A stretch of 64,000 nt of DNA from Amycolatopsis thermalba (GTDB lineage Bacteria > Actinomycetota > Actinomycetes > Mycobacteriales > Pseudonocardiaceae), in assembly GCF_003385215.1 (NCBI RefSeq), contig NZ_PQHW01000013.1, positions 25,507-89,506 of the forward strand, read 5' to 3'. Below, piece after piece: positions 63,893 to 64,000 of the stretch. How positions within the stretch are numbered: position 1 is the first letter of the stretch; every line of letters begins with the position of its first letter. Position numbers and translations under genes: made by a program. The notes beneath the pieces are model-generated. The model made no database searches. It was not told where the DNA came from and was given only the letters and a program-made list of their open reading frames with translations.

Positions 63893-64000
63893 CGTGCGGT
63901 GGCTTCACAGTGCGCTGATGTCGGGGCTCCGCGATGGCGCGCGGTGGGGAGTGGGAGCCGAGCGGGGAGCGGTGTGGCGCTGGCGTGCGCGGAGGGGTGG

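Noticed and set aside
63893..64000. Start of another gene at the right edge
   Set aside because: The last 108 bases show no start codon with ribosome site and no recognisable protein text. Nothing is supported there.

Overview
The window is high-GC actinobacterial DNA. Many genes start with GTG, neighbouring genes often overlap by 4 bases, and many genes look leaderless. Gene order follows, from memory, the Mycobacterium tuberculosis Rv0502-Rv0562 region (serB1, glutaredoxin Rv0508, hemACDB, hemL, the ccs genes, menA, menE, menB, menD, mgtA, menaquinone methyltransferase, menJ, grcC1). A BldN-like sigma factor with a DUF5667 partner, BldC and Rex-controlled nuo and rex-hem operons point to a developing, aerobic soil actinomycete. 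Pseudonocardiaceae (Amycolatopsis-like) is my best guess; the sequence alone does not prove the genus.

Layout. 0-6.9 kb: end of an acyltransferase gene, a roughly 80-bp tandem repeat field behind a SerB-like HAD gene, an AarF/UbiB kinase, a guanidine-III riboswitch with the gdx exporter, and a BldN-like sigma factor with its likely anti-sigma partner. 7-20 kb: an acyl-CoA ligase, a glutaredoxin-like protein, a sulfite-oxidase-like protein, then rex-hemA-hemC-hemD, hemB, three small membrane proteins, hemL and a phosphatase. 19.5-25.2 kb: cytochrome c maturation (TlpA-like, CcdA, ResB, CcsB) and a MinD-like ATPase. 25.2-42.3 kb: bldC, an Lrp regulator, a Cds1-like PLP enzyme, and the menaquinone genes menA, menE, menB, menD, menG and menJ, mixed with an XRE/GntR regulator pair, a secreted M1 peptidase, two GT4 glycosyltransferases and small proteins. 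42.4-58.7 kb: two perfect Rex operators, the complete 14-gene nuoA-N operon and a strong terminator. 58.7-64 kb: a small Cys/His-rich gene with a frameshifted duplicate, an MFS pump with a cytosolic tail, a polyprenyl diphosphate synthase, and a membrane-anchored protein with repeated GSLF motifs.

How it fits together. Most of the window builds the respiratory chain: haem, cytochrome c maturation, menaquinone (ring, prenyl chain, methylation, chain reduction) and complex I. Rex, an NADH/NAD+ sensor, sits at the head of the haem operon behind an operator and has two operators in front of nuo, so redox state would tune both. menF, menC and menH are not in the window.

The least explained feature is a strictly 21-bp-phased intergenic repeat family (core GTGGGACTCGC) found at five places. 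The three intact arrays each have seven units, two of them arranged as three units facing four. Other items worth attention are the serB-tail repeat field, several small ORFs coupled to neighbours (inside nuo, and before GntR), a small secreted peptide between menE and menA, and the GSLF-repeat protein.
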